A stretch of DNA of 64,000 bases from Branchiostoma floridae (Eukaryota; Chordata; Leptocardii; Amphioxiformes; Branchiostomatidae): assembly GCF_000003815.2 (NCBI RefSeq), contig NC_049994.1, forward strand, positions 14,648,319-14,712,318, written 5' to 3'. Shown one piece after another: positions 46,901 through 59,622 of the stretch (positions are counted from its first letter, which is position 1; each line of letters starts with the position of its first letter). The notes under the pieces were generated by a model. The model saw only the letters and a list, made by a program, of their open reading frames with translations, ran no database searches and was not told the DNA's origin. Made by a program: the position numbers and the translations under genes.

Positions 46901-49900
46901 TCTGTTTGTCCTGGGGAGGAACGAATTCTTGGACGGATTAACATGGTATTTTACGTTTATCCAAGGTCTTGGTTTATCTAACCTTAATTTGTAGAATGTG
47001 GACCCAAAACTAGTAGCTCTTTTCACCCAATCAATTGTAAATACGTGACGAACTTTTTGAAAGGTTTATTATTATTCCCGACAAACGTTTTCTGAGCGCA
47101 GATGTGTATTCTGTCCAAATTAAAAACACTTGGTCAGAATTTCAGATGTATTTCACACCAAAACTTCAGGGGTCAGCAGAAAGAAAGGGAATCACTTATC
47201 GTCCGTTTTGTTCAGGTTCTTTTAAAAAGGTTTCTTGATTATTCCCGACAAACGTTTTCTGAACGCAGATGTGTATTCCGTCCAAACTAAAGATACTTTG
47301 TCAGAATTTCAGATGTATTTCACGCCAAAACGCAGGGTCAGCAGAAAGAAAGGGAATCACTTATCGTCCGTTTTGTTCGAGTTCTTTTGAAAGCAAGTCA
47401 AATTAGCCGTTTTCTTTGTGCGGCGACCATTTGTATCGCTTTAGCGACGGTTCGGCTCGGGCTAATTGAATCCACAACTGTCGTGAGTCTGAGGGGAGCG
47501 CGTGGCGAACAAAGACTTCAAACGGGAAAGTTGCAACAGTTTTGATTGCGTAACAATGGAGAAAGGTTTGCATAGCTGATAAAATTACATCTGCATCAAA
47601 GGGAGTGGAAATGGCCCCCTCCCGACCCCGGGTAGTTGTGATTCTAATCTTTCCTGTCACCTTTTTAATGAGTTTTGGAGCGATTTAATGGGTTTTACGC
47701 ACCTCGTTGGATCACGCGGCGCGAAAACGAGCCGTGAAATTTGCGTTAGAGGGGGGTACGAGAAATGTCTATTTACAAGGAAAATGTCAAACAACAGTGT
47801 TTCAAACGTCCTTGTTTTATGTAAGATACGATCATGAAGAATATAGTATGTGAAAGAGTAAAGGAAGGAAGGAATTAGGACCAGCAGATTTGATATGAGT
47901 AAAAATGAGAGCATTTTTGTACGTGTGTGGCCGATTCATGATCACGTATTTGTCATTTTAATCATTTTACGCATTCGGCCATTACCGTTTGTCCACATCT
48001 GTACGTTCCCATAGCTGGGAAATTTGGCACTTTTTTTAACTTACCGTGAAATCTGACGATTATCCACGAAATTATCGATTTTCCGCCAATTATAGGAATT
48101 CTCAAATGCTTTACATCCATACGTTCCGGTTTCACTCTGCCTAGGTAGTCCTCCTACTTTGATGTATGATTTTCAATCAGGCCGCGACAGAACCAACCGC
48201 ATACAAGCATCCAAGACAATCTTTACCGTAACTAGACAGCTAAATCTTCTACGACACGTTAAAATGCTAAGATGCTTTGCTTCCATACGTCCCGGTCTCA
48301 CTCTTCTTAAGTAGTCCTACGACTTTGATGTATAATTTTCAAATAGGCTGTGACGAAACCAACCACAGATAAGGACCTAAGACAGTCTTTACCGTAAGAA
48401 GACATCTGATTTTCGTACGACATGTGAACGACTAGAATCCGCCCAGTTTGCAATCGCACGACGATCGTACGATAATCGTGACCTTATATAACGTCCTTGC
48501 CCTTTCAAACAGTAGTCTCCAAGCAGACGTATCAGCTGGATAAAAAAAAAGAGAAGAATTGGGCCAAATAGGGACAACAAGTTGCAATGGTATTTCAGTT
48601 TTCACCGGTCGGTCAGTTCCGTCTTAGGCCAATTAACTCCTATACTAGGCTTTTATTCCTAAAAAAAATAACTTGGTCAAAGTCCCCTATTACTATACGG
48701 CAAGGCCGGAGTCTGATAGAGACTAACAGATTCAGCGCACGCTTATTTCATTTCGGCATAAAAGAATCAGCTATCATATCCACAGATTCAACAATGCTAC
48801 ATTCAAATTGAAACGCATATATGTGCTTGATATATGCGGTACCAGATACAACGTTACCTTTCATATCATTCATAATATAGGAAACACTTAATATTTCAAG
48901 CTGTCGTCGATCTGACACGCCGAAAGAGTAATTCCAATAATTTCCGACCAAAGTGTTTCCGCGTATAGACTTCCCGACAGATGGAACGGAAGCGAACAGA
49001 ACATTAGTCTCGTTTCAGAACCGCCCCTTCCTCGATAGCCCCTTTAGAGGAACAATAGTGGTACATTTCCTCCGTGCGAGCACGGCAAACCTCCTTCACG
49101 CGTCTCTCACAAGTCGGGAACACTTCGGTTGCCATGAATGCCCTAGACTCAAGCAGACGTGTCAGCTGGATTAAAAAAAGGGAAGAATTCGGCCAAATAG
49201 TGACAAATAACTTTTCAGTCAGTCTTTTGCAGTCAATCCAGCTATCCAGCGGCCGGACAGTTCACTCCTACTAGACTTTTATTCCTAACTTGACCAAAGC
49301 CCCCCATTACTAGGGGTTAGGAAAGTCCAGTGAACGACTGGGAACGTACCAAACATTTATGACTTTCACTCTCCAATAACAGTACTAAGATGATTTCGGA
49401 AAAATTTAGACAAAACACACATTTATCAAGGTACACAGAATCTTTTTTCTGCAATTCATATTTACAATTCAAATGAATAACGAGGCACATTTCACGGTCT
49501 TTTACTCAATTTTGCACTAGCAGAACTCTTATCATCCAGATTTTTCTGTTTAGCCGATTTACAAATCATTGTTTGACGGTATATGCAAACCTTTCTAGAT
49601 ATGATTTATCATAGACAATTACGTCAAAATTGTTAAACCAATCCTACTCATGAAATTATACTCATCCGCACATTTGTGCCGCTTTAGTCGACGCGTTTCT
49701 CGGTTGTTTATGTTTCCCGCTGTCCCACCCCCTCGTTACTTTCCCGCCATGTCATAATTGGGGTAATTACCACCCTGAATACCCCGGGATATTGCCACTT
49801 TATTAACACTTGTGTGATAACCCCAGCCGACATGGTCAAACAGCCAACCGATCTATCATCCTCCCGGCCTGGCGACGCCGAAATTTAATATCCAAATTCG

Positions 49901-52149
49901 CACGTCTCCGTTTGTACAGTAATCAACGGAGTTCAGAAGCGTTTCAGCTCCAATTGAGCGGAAAATGTCTTCGGCAAACAGTTGGTGTAGCCGCGGGCGG
50001 TGGGGATGTGGGAGGCACGTACTGCCCGGGTGGGACCAAACTGCGCGGTCTCGCATAGAAGAAGACGATCATGACTTGGTGAAAGGAGAGCGCTTCGTGA
50101 CCAACAACGGTCTCTTGTAGAGCTGACACCCTAATGGCGATCTGATGTTGCTAATTACCTGGTTACGTCAAGAGTCTGTCAACTTCTGTCAGACACAGAC
50201 TTCTGATGTCGACAACGTTTACCTACATGTTTCTCTCTAGCTTCTTTGTGTCCTCACTTCACAAATTGAAATTAAACAGCGGTTAGCTTTACACTCATTG
50301 TGGTTGTGTGGTTTTGTTCAGACGTGAATGTCCTTGGAATAGTTGGAATAGTTGCGAACAGACTTTATCTGAGGTTAGCTTCGTTACTTGTTTGTCCATC
50401 CACCCATTTAATGTGTGGACGGCGCTCATTAAAAGAAAACTTAAGGACAACAGCACTGGAGACGAAAGAATGAGATTCTAGTTGATTAGAAGTACTCCAC
50501 CCAACTCATCTCGTAGCACGACGTGTTGTCTCCAAGTAATACTGGTCACAAAACGTAAACAGATACAAACACAACATGTTCGGTACCTACAATATAGCCT
50601 ACATAGTAGAGTTGGGATTATTCTTTCCTTTTGGAAGATTATGAATCATATCTGATCTCTAACCGCTACGGACTGTTAGATATGTGATACAATCGGAACA
50701 ATGATATTGATGGAGCATTAACTGAGAATGATAGGAAGAAATGTGTGAATCTGATATAGAAGCCAAGCCTAACGACTATTTTAGAGTTATCATTTTAATT
50801 AGAATAGTGACCTGTTATACTGTTCGTTGTTCACTGTTTTTGTACTGTTATATGTATTTGCAATAATTAGCCTTCGGGCAAAGACTTTTCTATTTACTTA
50901 CTTCAGCACAAAGAAAGGCTCGCTCAAATGTTTTGGGTTACTCTAACAACGTTGTAACGACTTATGTCTGTTCATCTTTATACGAGGAAGTTTTGGGTTA
51001 TAACGATGTTTATATTAGGTTAAGTCGATGGAGGTTAGACATTCAGGTAATACTAGATTTAGTAAGATGAGCCGAATAGCAACTGGATCATGGTGATTTT
51101 GGAAACGGTCAGACATTTCAGATAACATCCGTTATCTTTCGTCAGTGAAACTGAGTTTATATCATGTTTGTATTGTGGTATACTTATACTATACAATGGG
51201 CTATATATCTAATAATATCTCCCCTTGTACCCCGCAGTGCACCCGTCCCAGGCCAGCCCCCTGTGTAAGACCCGGCGGCCCCGCACGGCCTTCACCAGCC
51301 AGCAGCTTCTGGAGCTGGAGAAGTACTTCAAGGAGAACAAGTACCTGTCCCGGCCCAAACGGTTCGAGGTGGCCACAGCGCTCATGCTCACAGAAACACA
51401 GGTAGGCGCTACAATTTTCTGTCTCGTAAACAGACGTCACCTTTCCGAACGTCGCCTATATAGCTGAAAAGACTTTACAATATCCAATTGTTTAATGACT
51501 TTTGAAGATCTGAAAACAAGCAAAATCGTGTATGAAGTAACATATTAATATCATATACTAAGTAGTGATAAAACATCTTTGGCACAACATACTTCGTATG
51601 CATATCATTCAAATCTATTCGATCAAGGAGGTTAGTTTGACTAGAACCTTATTGATTCGACAAATCAAATTCATGCTTCCACCATTTCTCCAGCAATGCA
51701 TGTAGAACCTAGCCGTGTTAGATAACAAGCATCTAATTAGATAGCAGAGTCCTCCTATAATCTGTTGCTAAAGATTCCATTTTTGATTCACTGTTGTGTA
51801 CTTTTATTTAGTGCCATATCTGATAACAAAAACCTATCTTTTGTCCATTCAGGTCAAGATCTGGTTCCAGAATCGCAGAATGAAGTGGAAGAGAAGCAAG
51901 AAGGCCAAAGATGAAGTGACGCAAGACAAATCTACAAACGGGAGCGCCAAGGTCACCGATTCCTCCAAAATGGACGACCCCAAAGACACTTACAACATGG
52001 CGGACCTTAGTGACCCGGATGAAGACTGCAGCGAGCATGCGCTGGAGGAGATTGACGTCACGGACAGTATTGACGGTTCATCAGACAACGAAGAATCCAG
52101 GCCAGTGCAGATATCCTTACAGACAAAATCTGACGTCACAACAAGATGA
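43991..52149 (+). CDS. Mnx: Mnx (HB9/motor neuron and pancreas) homeodomain transcription factor
   Basis: Nuclear DNA-binding regulator; vertebrate orthologs specify motor neurons and act in pancreas and notochord. Exons: 43991-44420, 51238-51401, 51853-52149 (296 aa from the first of two adjacent ATGs). The N-terminus has an eh1-type Groucho motif in SFRIDDLLA, matching the FRIDALLA start of vertebrate MNX1. A Ser/Pro-rich and His-rich region follows ([15 protein letters not shown]) and then [11 protein letters not shown]. The homeodomain begins [19 protein letters not shown] and ends [15 protein letters not shown], with Gln at position 50 of the recognition helix. The intron between TETQ and VKIW splits the homeodomain at the common 44/45 site. 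The C-terminal tail is acidic ([18 protein letters not shown]). All three junctions keep phase. Intron 1 is 6.8 kb. Confidence 0.97.
46358..46454. mobile_element. Decayed CTCCAAGCAGAGGTT MITE in Mnx intron 1
   Basis: The right end reads ggagcccaacctctgcttga. The left end is degraded (gaaggagtttccgaccgaca). A-rich inner sequence matches the family. Confidence 0.5.
47067..47395 (+). repeat. Tandem duplication (~165 bp x 2) in Mnx intron 1
   Basis: Two copies start with attcccgacaaacgttttct (about 47074 and 47240) and share cagatgtgtatt, ggtcagcagaaagaaaggga and cacttatcgtccgttttgtt. They are nearly identical, so the duplication is recent. Confidence 0.9.
48100..48420 (+). repeat. Tandem duplication (~170 bp x 2) in Mnx intron 1
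   Basis: Both copies carry ccatacgt.ccggt, tcac, gtagtcct, ctttgatgtat, then gaaccaacc and tctttaccgtaa. Divergence is moderate. Confidence 0.8.
48512..49300 (+). repeat. Two dispersed copies of an aagcagacgt.tcagctgga repeat
   Basis: Copies at about 48519-48660 and 49152-49295 share cagacgt.tcagctgga, agaattgggccaaatag, a cggtc/cagtt block and ctaggcttttattcctaa. The ends resemble the CTCCAAGCAGA element family. Confidence 0.65.
49684..49815. promoter_or_regulatory. Candidate intronic enhancer of Mnx
   Basis: It holds a forkhead-type motif (tgtttatgttt, about 49707), a perfect homeodomain palindrome GGTAATTACC (49762-49771), cccgccatgtcataattg and ttattaacac, in sequence without recognisable repeats. 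Motif clustering only; no conservation data. Confidence 0.35.
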
Positions 52150-52903
52150 TTCCATTAATTACATGTCGTATCTTCTCTAGAATCCAATGTCTCCTGTAGC
52201 TATTCTAATCTATAGAATACAATGTATAGCCTTTCAATAGTAAATTTGTCGATGTTCTCCGTTGTAAGAGATGTGTACAGACTTGTAATATATATTTCTT
52301 TGTGGTTTCCAGAGGAAAATGATAAGCGCACACACAATGAAATGATTAAAGCCACGTAAGCGTTCCCATCGAATGATTTTCTCCACGACTTTCAATAATG
52401 TAAGGCAACACTGTGGAATGATTTACCAAGAAGTATCGGTGAATACAAAATCAGCACAGTCTTTTTTTTTTGCTTTAGTCTGATTCTAGCAACCGTTGAA
52501 AGTACTCTTCAAGTAGAGGTTAGGCTCCGGTTGGATTCTTGACGTCTTTTGGCGTTTTCGTTGGGAAAAACTCACAAAATAGCAGCAAGAACGCTTAAAA
52601 TATGCCATAAACCAATCGGGGCTTAGCCTCTGTTTTGGGACTACGTTGGAAGCAGACTAGAGTGAACAGGACTGGACTCGATGTTGAAATTTTATTGCAC
52701 ATATGTTATAGGTATTCTCAGGTGCTTCTCTGTCTCTTTGCGTTTGTGATCGCATCTGTTCCTACCGACCGTATAAAAGAAGGGCCCATTGTGTGCAGTG
52801 CAGATAAGAGTATATACCGATGGTATTTCAAGTGTATTTATTGTTTGCATATATGTGTGTGATAGACACTAACGTGATACGATGCCAGGTGCACCACAAT
52901 AAA
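52150..52903 (+). other. Probable Mnx 3' UTR
   Basis: It runs from the stop codon to AATAAA at 52898-52903; an ATTAAA variant at about 52346 is a nearer alternative. A MITE copy (52503-52641) lies within it if the distal signal is used. Confidence 0.4.
52503..52641. mobile_element. CTCCAAGCAGAGGTT-family MITE, diverged
   Basis: The left end is ctcttcaagtagaggttagg; the right end ggcttagcctctgttttggg is its diverged complement. Confidence 0.65.
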
Positions 52904-54984
52904 ATCAATATCTCATAAGCTCAATGCAAATTTGCCTTTGCTTTGTACTTTACTCCGTCTTATTCTTCAAACACGAAGGATTCTTCTTCTCTAAGAACGT
53001 TAGACGCTACAAGAAGTGACGAAATTACAGGATGTGGCACCCCTTACCTCTCCATCACCGAAACAGTTTGTACAGTTTGAGGCACAATGTCCACAGGTAA
53101 AAGTTTGGACATTTCTCTCATACCATTCTTGAGACGGGTGCAGCTGTGTTTGAGGGGCTTAGGAAATACCTGCGTAGCCATTGCGAAACTAAGCGAGAGT
53201 AAGCACCACCTTTGATAGCAAACGACACAGTCAAATTTTCCTCTGATCAATTTCCAAAGTTTGTTGTTTCCGCTTTACGTTGGTATTGCGAGTGATTTTT
53301 TACCCTAAACGTTATTAAAACGTGTGGAAGTGACATTATCAGAACGGTTTAAGTGGTCATCAGTGCCGCTATACTCTTGACGATATAAGATCGCTCGATA
53401 GACCTGTTTGAAAAGTGCCTCCCGCTATCTTTGTTTTTCCCACCTGAAGTCCAAATTGTGTAAACTATGATAACTGCTTATGGGGAATATCGTCCGTACA
53501 CGCGGGTATCCTGGATACGCCGTAACTTTTGTCCGCCATCTTGAAAATCATTACACTATCGCTTACTCTCAATTTCCTTAAGGGGAGGGTCCACAAAATC
53601 AACTTTTGAATAAATGAATGGACTGGTCCGCCATCTTTAAAATGGACCATTTCTGTAGAACGGCATATGAACAAATAGAACCCCTTGTTCTATTCCGAGC
53701 ACTTTGGCCAACAACAGTCCTAGTGTAGCAGAAATGGCCAAGGAAAAATGCTGAAGATTACACTGACGAAGTACAGTTGTTTGAGAGGGAGAGCCACTGT
53801 ATAGCATTACATTGTTGGTGGGCAGGATGGCAGTACTCTGCACTAGCGGACTTTGTAGTAGGGTCTCTACTCTCAGTCTACTCACGGAGAGGGTCCACCG
53901 AATGAGATTTTCAATGAATGAAGACCTTTATTGTACATTTCTGCCCCCACTGGGCTAAGTACAGGTCACATTGTAACAATCATATACATTTGTCTACACA
54001 TAAACATCTAATCTACTCTGTATACATACAAACATCTAATCTACTCTAGTGCATTCGACTTCCTCTCGCAAATGTAGTGAGCTTTATGATTAGTTAGTAT
54101 TGGTTTATCAATGTTACATGGTTGAGCCATGCAAGAACAATCACTTCAAACACATTTACCCACATTTCAAACCTCAAGTCTTAATTAACCTCCACTGGAA
54201 ATCTGGTTTTGACAGGTTTGTTTTGCTTAGAAAAAAAGTGGAAGGTCTTCTCCGGCGTTTTTACGAGGTACAGACAGAAGATTGGCATGGCACCAGAATT
54301 TCACCCCCTGTCCTAATGGGTCAGTCCAACCTGTGAGCTGCCATTCAGGCAAAATACATTATATCTATAACAATAAGTTAATGTCCGACTGTACAACTCA
54401 AATGCTGGTCCTTCCCCTTAGCAGATTGACAAGTTAGGCTTTCTATGTGCTTTATTTTATTTGCAGTTATATTCTGATTTGTATGTTCTCATTATTTGCA
54501 TTGTTCACGGCTCCTTGAGAGCCGACAAACAACAAAAACTCGTACAGGAGGCTACGCCCCCCTCCCACCACGCACACACTTTGGCAGAGTTCAATGACCT
54601 CGTAGTCGTAGTGGCTCAAGGTGGTTCCAAAGTTTAACCGTTTCGTACAGAGGCCCATTAACACAATGTTTCTGTACTCACCGTTTCAATTATGCTATTC
54701 TTCTGAAGACTCGTTATATATTACACGTACTCAACAATAATTACGATCATAGAAACATTTCTTGCAAGAACAGTATTATCGTTCCTATTCCATGTTCACA
54801 GAACTTATCTGACATATCATTGTATTGTCTAGTGATGGAAAATATATAGAGTATTACAATATTGCCAACAAAATTGGAGGTTTCTAGCTGTGAGGAAACA
54901 GAAGAAGTTCATGTCTGCTGTGTAATATATAAAGGTACCACAGGCACGTAAAGTGTAAAATAATACGTGGAAAGAAAACTAATT
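52904..54984. other. Intergenic, no recognised feature
   Basis: I see no gene, RNA or clear repeat here beyond a short direct repeat (acatctaatctactctgtatacatac-like, about 54003-54050, two units) and an oppositely oriented tract of small open frames with no family features. Confidence 0.35.
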
Positions 54985-55130
54985 CTATATCACCAAGACT
55001 TGTTCAAGGGCACAACATTGAGACATGCTAGGGATTCAAAGCCAGAACTTCTAGATTCAAGAACCCTACCCATAAGACAGCCTTGACACCCTGTGCACGA
55101 AATTTGATCCATATTTGAACTGTTTGCCAC
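54985..55130 (-). repeat. tRNA-derived SINE, reverse orientation
   Basis: On the minus strand, an A-box-like tcttatgggtagg and a B-box-like GGCTTTGAATCCC are followed by gtctcaatgttgtgcccttg. The tail matches the style of 9955-10130, suggesting one family. Confidence 0.5.
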
Positions 55131-55500
55131 AGAACTACGTGATAGCTGTAAGATAAAAGTGGTGCGGTTTTGCCCCTGTGTACCCACCCCTACTGTGATC
55201 AAACTTCCCTGATGGCTGTGCACATTACAAGTTATAATGTACACGTCAGCTCAGACGGACATATCGGGCCGCTAATGTCCCTGCACCAGACAGGGACTGA
55301 TTGTGCAGTGTGGACAGATGTAATCCCCATGTATACAGCAGGAACCCACGAACATCACTGCACTCCAAATAACAAGGCAAAACTCATGTTAATAAAGCTG
55401 CTTGCTGAGAACTACCCTCCACTAATTAGCGTCTTTGATGTTATGGCGTGTTTCCTGTTTAATTCATACACAGACATAGCAAGCAAACGGAGTGGAGGGA

Positions 55501-55516
55501 GGGGGGGGGGGGGGGG
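55501..55516 (+). repeat. G16 homopolymer
   Basis: A run of 16 G follows ggaggga. It is a potential G-quadruplex and a likely spot for assembly or length error. Confidence 0.95.
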
Positions 55517-55934
55517 CAATCATCTCACAGTAATCTCCAAGCAAGTGTAACGATACTAGTGCTCAGACTTAACTAGTATGTCTTACGCGTAATTTTATCT
55601 AGCAATAGTACATCTTTTAAAATTATGTTTAGTGATAGTATACCTTTTAAACTTTTCTAACTTCTAAGAAATAAGTTAGAAATAAGTAATCCTCATGGAA
55701 AAATAGGGTTTGAGTTGACTTTGAGTGTCAGAAGACGTCAGTCCGACGTTAAGAAAAGCATTACATTAAAAAGGTCTTAAAAGCCCTCCTCAAGTATATT
55801 CATAACACCTAGATATCTTAAATGTACGGAACTTTGGGATTACTAATGCTGCATTAGACAATGTATTTGAATTCAACTTTTTAATTTCTTTTTTAGGGCT
55901 TGTGGTACAATGGTATTCGCCATTTCGCCATTCG

Positions 55935-56285
55935 CATCATTTCCCAAACTACACATACACGCACAAGCACAAGTGTTGCATGCACTGGCTGTGAAACCTT
56001 TCGCCCTCCCAGTTTCTTAATCTTCTTGATAAATCTCCCAGGGTCAAGAACCGGAGGTTTCACGGGTGAGAAGTGTGCAGTTGTCTTTTGTTACACTAAA
56101 ATCTACTAGGGCCTCTACTAGTACTAGGAATTTAGCATCATTTTCCAAGCTACGCACACACACGCGCACTGGCTGCAAAACCTGTTGCCTTCCCAGTTTC
56201 TTAATCTTCTTGATTAATCTCCCAGGGTCAAGAACCGGAGGTTTCACGGGTGAGAAATGTGCACTTGTCTTTTGTTACACGAGCA
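55935..56285 (+). repeat. Tandem duplication (~180-195 bp x 2)
   Basis: Both copies share ttaatcttcttgat.aatctc, cccagggtcaagaaccggag, gtttcacgggtgagaa.tgtg and cttttgttacac. The matching short peptides in two frames follow from the DNA repeat. Confidence 0.88.
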
Positions 56286-56929
56286 AAGTGTACCGAGTTG
56301 TGTGCGTTGGTTGTCAAACACATTAGCCACCGATTACTACTCATTAAGATCCATCTTCCCACGGACCAATCACAATGGCTCTTTCACTCCTCCCTCTTTC
56401 TCAGTAGCCAAAAGAACGGCAATAAAACGAAATGTAAAGAGACGGGTTTTTATACCGTCTGTGGGGAAAATGACTACGAAGAACATTAAGACTTCATTAA
56501 GGTCCTGTTCCAAGGCTTTAGCAATTTTCTTAAACTCGCATGGCCCCTGTTCAAGCTACAGAAATCACAAATCGGAGAGCATCTTCAGCAACAAACCAAC
56601 CTTAAGATATTCCTGGCGACATTTTTGTACTAGAAGAAGAGTTTAGAGTGCGAGGTAAAAAGGCAATCGTAGTCTGCTTCCTTTTTGACTGGTTAAAACC
56701 AATGAGGTTGTATCAAACCCTGATAACCCTCCTTGTTAGAACTGAAACAGAGGACAATTGTGGATTGTCTTGAAGCGGCCCATCGGTACACATCACAGTT
56801 TTCTAAGCGCGTAATTAACATATGTGCGAATGCAGTGTTATGTGTGTACCGTTATAAACAACCAGGCACTAATTGAGCTCAGCTGGGGCCATCAGAGGCT
56901 CATGTACCGAACAACACGTCCCCTTCTTC

Positions 56930-57240
56930 CGCCAATAAACCCAGGCATTCCCCTCCTGGTGAACAGAACGTGCCTTCGCGGCGAAAACCGCAGCCGGGGA
57001 CTGTTTGCCTCGCGCCCCGCTTCGCAAACACTCGCCAAACATGCCGAGCGCTGCAGGTGCGAACAACACGTTCTGTACCGCGAGCGAGCAAAACTTCCTT
57101 TCAAACACACCTCCTTAATTTTCCCGTTGTGTTTGCGAGCCCGGCTGGGAGAAGAAAGGACCGTATTTGTGTAAAAAATCACGACGAAACCCCCGGTGTG
57201 TCCACAAGGAGGTTTCAATTCTGTTTTAACAGCCCGCAAT
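56930..57240. promoter_or_regulatory. CpG-rich patch downstream of Mnx
   Basis: This is the most CG-dense sequence in the last 12 kb (cgccttcgcggcgaaaaccg, ccgcgagcgagc), bordered by TAATTA-type sites at about 56815 and 57343. Open frames exist on both strands but none has family resemblance, so I read it as a candidate promoter or enhancer. Confidence 0.3.
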
Positions 57241-57770
57241 TACCTGTATAGTGATGACTTTATAATACCGCGGCAACACGTTCGTTTGCTCAGCTGGGAG
57301 CTCACAGTCCTAGGTGCGAAAATAGAGCATATTTGCTCTGCGTAATTAAAATTGACTTACAGCGCACGTAGTGACATATGACGACCGGAATGGGATAGCG
57401 GGGCGCTCTTACAGGAGTCGCACTGCGCCCCTCCGGATAAAATCGTAGGTGTGTGTAGCCAAATCGTCCAGGATGGTGATAATGTAAAACTCATATACTG
57501 ATATCGATGATATTTTGTAGTTATAAATGCAGTGTACGTAGATTGGCTTCGTAGTATTGTTCTTTAGTAGTTGTTGCCACACTTTGTAGCAAGTATGTTT
57601 GTCGAGAAATAAAGTCCATTCATTGTAAAAGTCTGCAAAAGTCCTAGAAGCAGAATTATTAAAACCATTCTCGAAGCATCAAAACAAAAGCTTTATTTTA
57701 CTCCTTCCTTTTAGTTTTTTTATTTTTTCATCCGTTTATTGAATCAAAATGAACACAGGACTTTCGGCGG

Positions 57771-57918
57771 TACTTTCCAAGCAGAGGTTAGGCTGTGACT
57801 TAATTTCGACGCCTCTTTAGGCGTTTTTTAACTGGAACACAAAAATAATGAAAACCCGACAAAACATAATGCCTGACCAGAACGCTTAGAAAAGGAACCT
57901 TACCTCTGCTTGGAGAAT
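57771..57918. mobile_element. CTCCAAGCAGAGGTT-family MITE
   Basis: The left end is tttccaagcagaggttaggc and the right end ccttacctctgcttggag. The inner sequence is diverged (tttaggcgttttttaactgg). Confidence 0.75.
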
Positions 57919-59456
57919 AATCCCAACGGGGTGAAGACGGTTACTAGAACAGCCACATGAGGTGACGAATTGGTTGACCAACAAGCAATCAGCGCCCAGG
58001 TAGGGGGTGGAATTGGTCGATAGAGGGGCTAGTTAATCCTCAAATTGACAGGTACCCGATAGTACAGGGGCGTGGAATGCTCGCAAGGGGGGCTGGTTGC
58101 CCCTAGCCCGGCATATGGTATAGTGGGCACCTGACAGAGGCTGTATACAATGGGACAATATTACGGAGAACTGAAATAAATTGTGAGAAAGTGAGAATTA
58201 AAAGCTTGAAAGTTAATTTCAGGTGCAAAGGTTCGGGCGTTTCTGAATCAATTTACTGTACTTTGTACGATCTTAACAAAAACGCCGCGCGTATTTGATT
58301 CAACAAGGCGCTTACATCAGATTTCAATAAACGAATATAATATTGATTCCCTTTAAAATGAAATGGCTTCAAAGTCATTTCCAGGTGTAAGGATGTGGGC
58401 GTCTCTGAGTCAATATACTGTAGTCGGTTCGATCTTGATAAAACACAGGGCGTATTTTATTTTAACGTATAAACTTTTTATTAAATCTCTTTTGAATGAA
58501 AACGAATTGTCATAAAATTAGTAAGTAAAAGTTTGAAAGTCAATTCCAGTTGCAAACATGTGGGCTTTTTTTAGTCAACATGTTGTGGTCTGTAAAACAT
58601 TTATAAAGTGTGTCGTATTGTATTCAATTTCAATATGCAAACATTGTATAGATTCTCCTTTGAATAATGTTTCAAGTACGCTTTTGTTCGTTAGACCAAA
58701 ATAGCTCACATCGATATGCTAATTTGAACTTCGGTTAGAAAAACTAGTACAATGTTTAACACTAAAATCTAATACGGCGCATTTTCATCGAAAATGTTTT
58801 TGCTATCACATTACAGAACTTTCGCTGGAATGTTCCATTGAGAAAAGGGTAGCATTTACATGATCTTTCTAAGTGATCGTTGCTAAAATAGTCCACTTAA
58901 TCATGTCAAAAAGACCATCATGTTACTGATTCAAATTCATTCAGATTCAAATATACAAACGTCGGATTTAAAACAAAAACGGGTGGTATTCCATATTTTT
59001 CTCCCCATATTGCAATGCGTTTCCAATGTAGTATGGTATTATTATTGTACTACAGAATGTAGCATGAAGCATGAAAACCATTTTCGCCTTCTACCGCGAA
59101 ATTAAGCTCATGCGAAAATAAATGAATTCACAATGAGAAAAGTCGCGCTGTCTCTTTTCTATCGGTACTTTCGTTGCCATTGCTCCGATGATCCCACACT
59201 ACTCGTCCCTCCATTGAGAGATTTTAAAGGTAACACTATGTCTTCCATCGTTATACTGTTACCAGTCTCAAATCCCTTCAACAGCAACATCTTATTTCCT
59301 CGGACTGCCAAACTATGCAACTCTTTCGAAGACAACGGTTTCCAACCTGTATACAATCTTCAAACCTATAAAAACTGCTGTTCACCGCTATCTCCTAATT
59401 TCCAGTTTTTCCACCACCCATCAACCTAGTTCAATGTCTAGAAGTGGTCAAATGTA

Positions 59457-59622
59457 GCCTGAGTACCATTCGGATAGTACATGTAGTTCGCTCCGACGTT
59501 TATTATACACTACATACAGTCCTGACTTTTATCATACAATACATATAGTCGCTTCTCTACTATTCTAGCAGCAGAGGCGAACATAGGAGCGAACTACTAA
59601 GCGGATGGTACCCAGGCTAGGT
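59457..59622. mobile_element. Fold-back element with CCTG(A/G)GTACCAT ends
   Basis: Left end cctgagtaccattcggatag pairs with right end gcggatggtacccaggctag (complement), and gttcgctcc pairs with ggagcgaac inside. The interior has two related cctga/tcg...ttatacactacata units. Confidence 0.75.

Larger units (their letters stand above)
44421..51237. other. Mnx intron 1 (contents)
   Basis: It has no coding exon. It holds a MITE (46358-46454), three repeat pairs (47067-47395, 48100-48420, 48512-49300) and a largely unique block at 49680-50050 with homeodomain- and forkhead-type motifs. An inverted GGCGGGAA / TCCCGCC pair lies at about 45788-45822. Long introns of developmental homeobox genes often carry enhancers; that role is inferred here. 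Confidence 0.45.

Noticed and set aside
55900..56330. Matching peptides around FLIFLINLPGSRTGG in two frames as a repeated protein domain
   Set aside because: They follow from a DNA tandem duplication that is similar in non-coding positions too; no start, splice or family support.
56824..57251. Overlapping open frames in the CpG-rich patch as a gene
   Set aside because: Frames are open on both strands because of base composition; no homology or exon structure seen.
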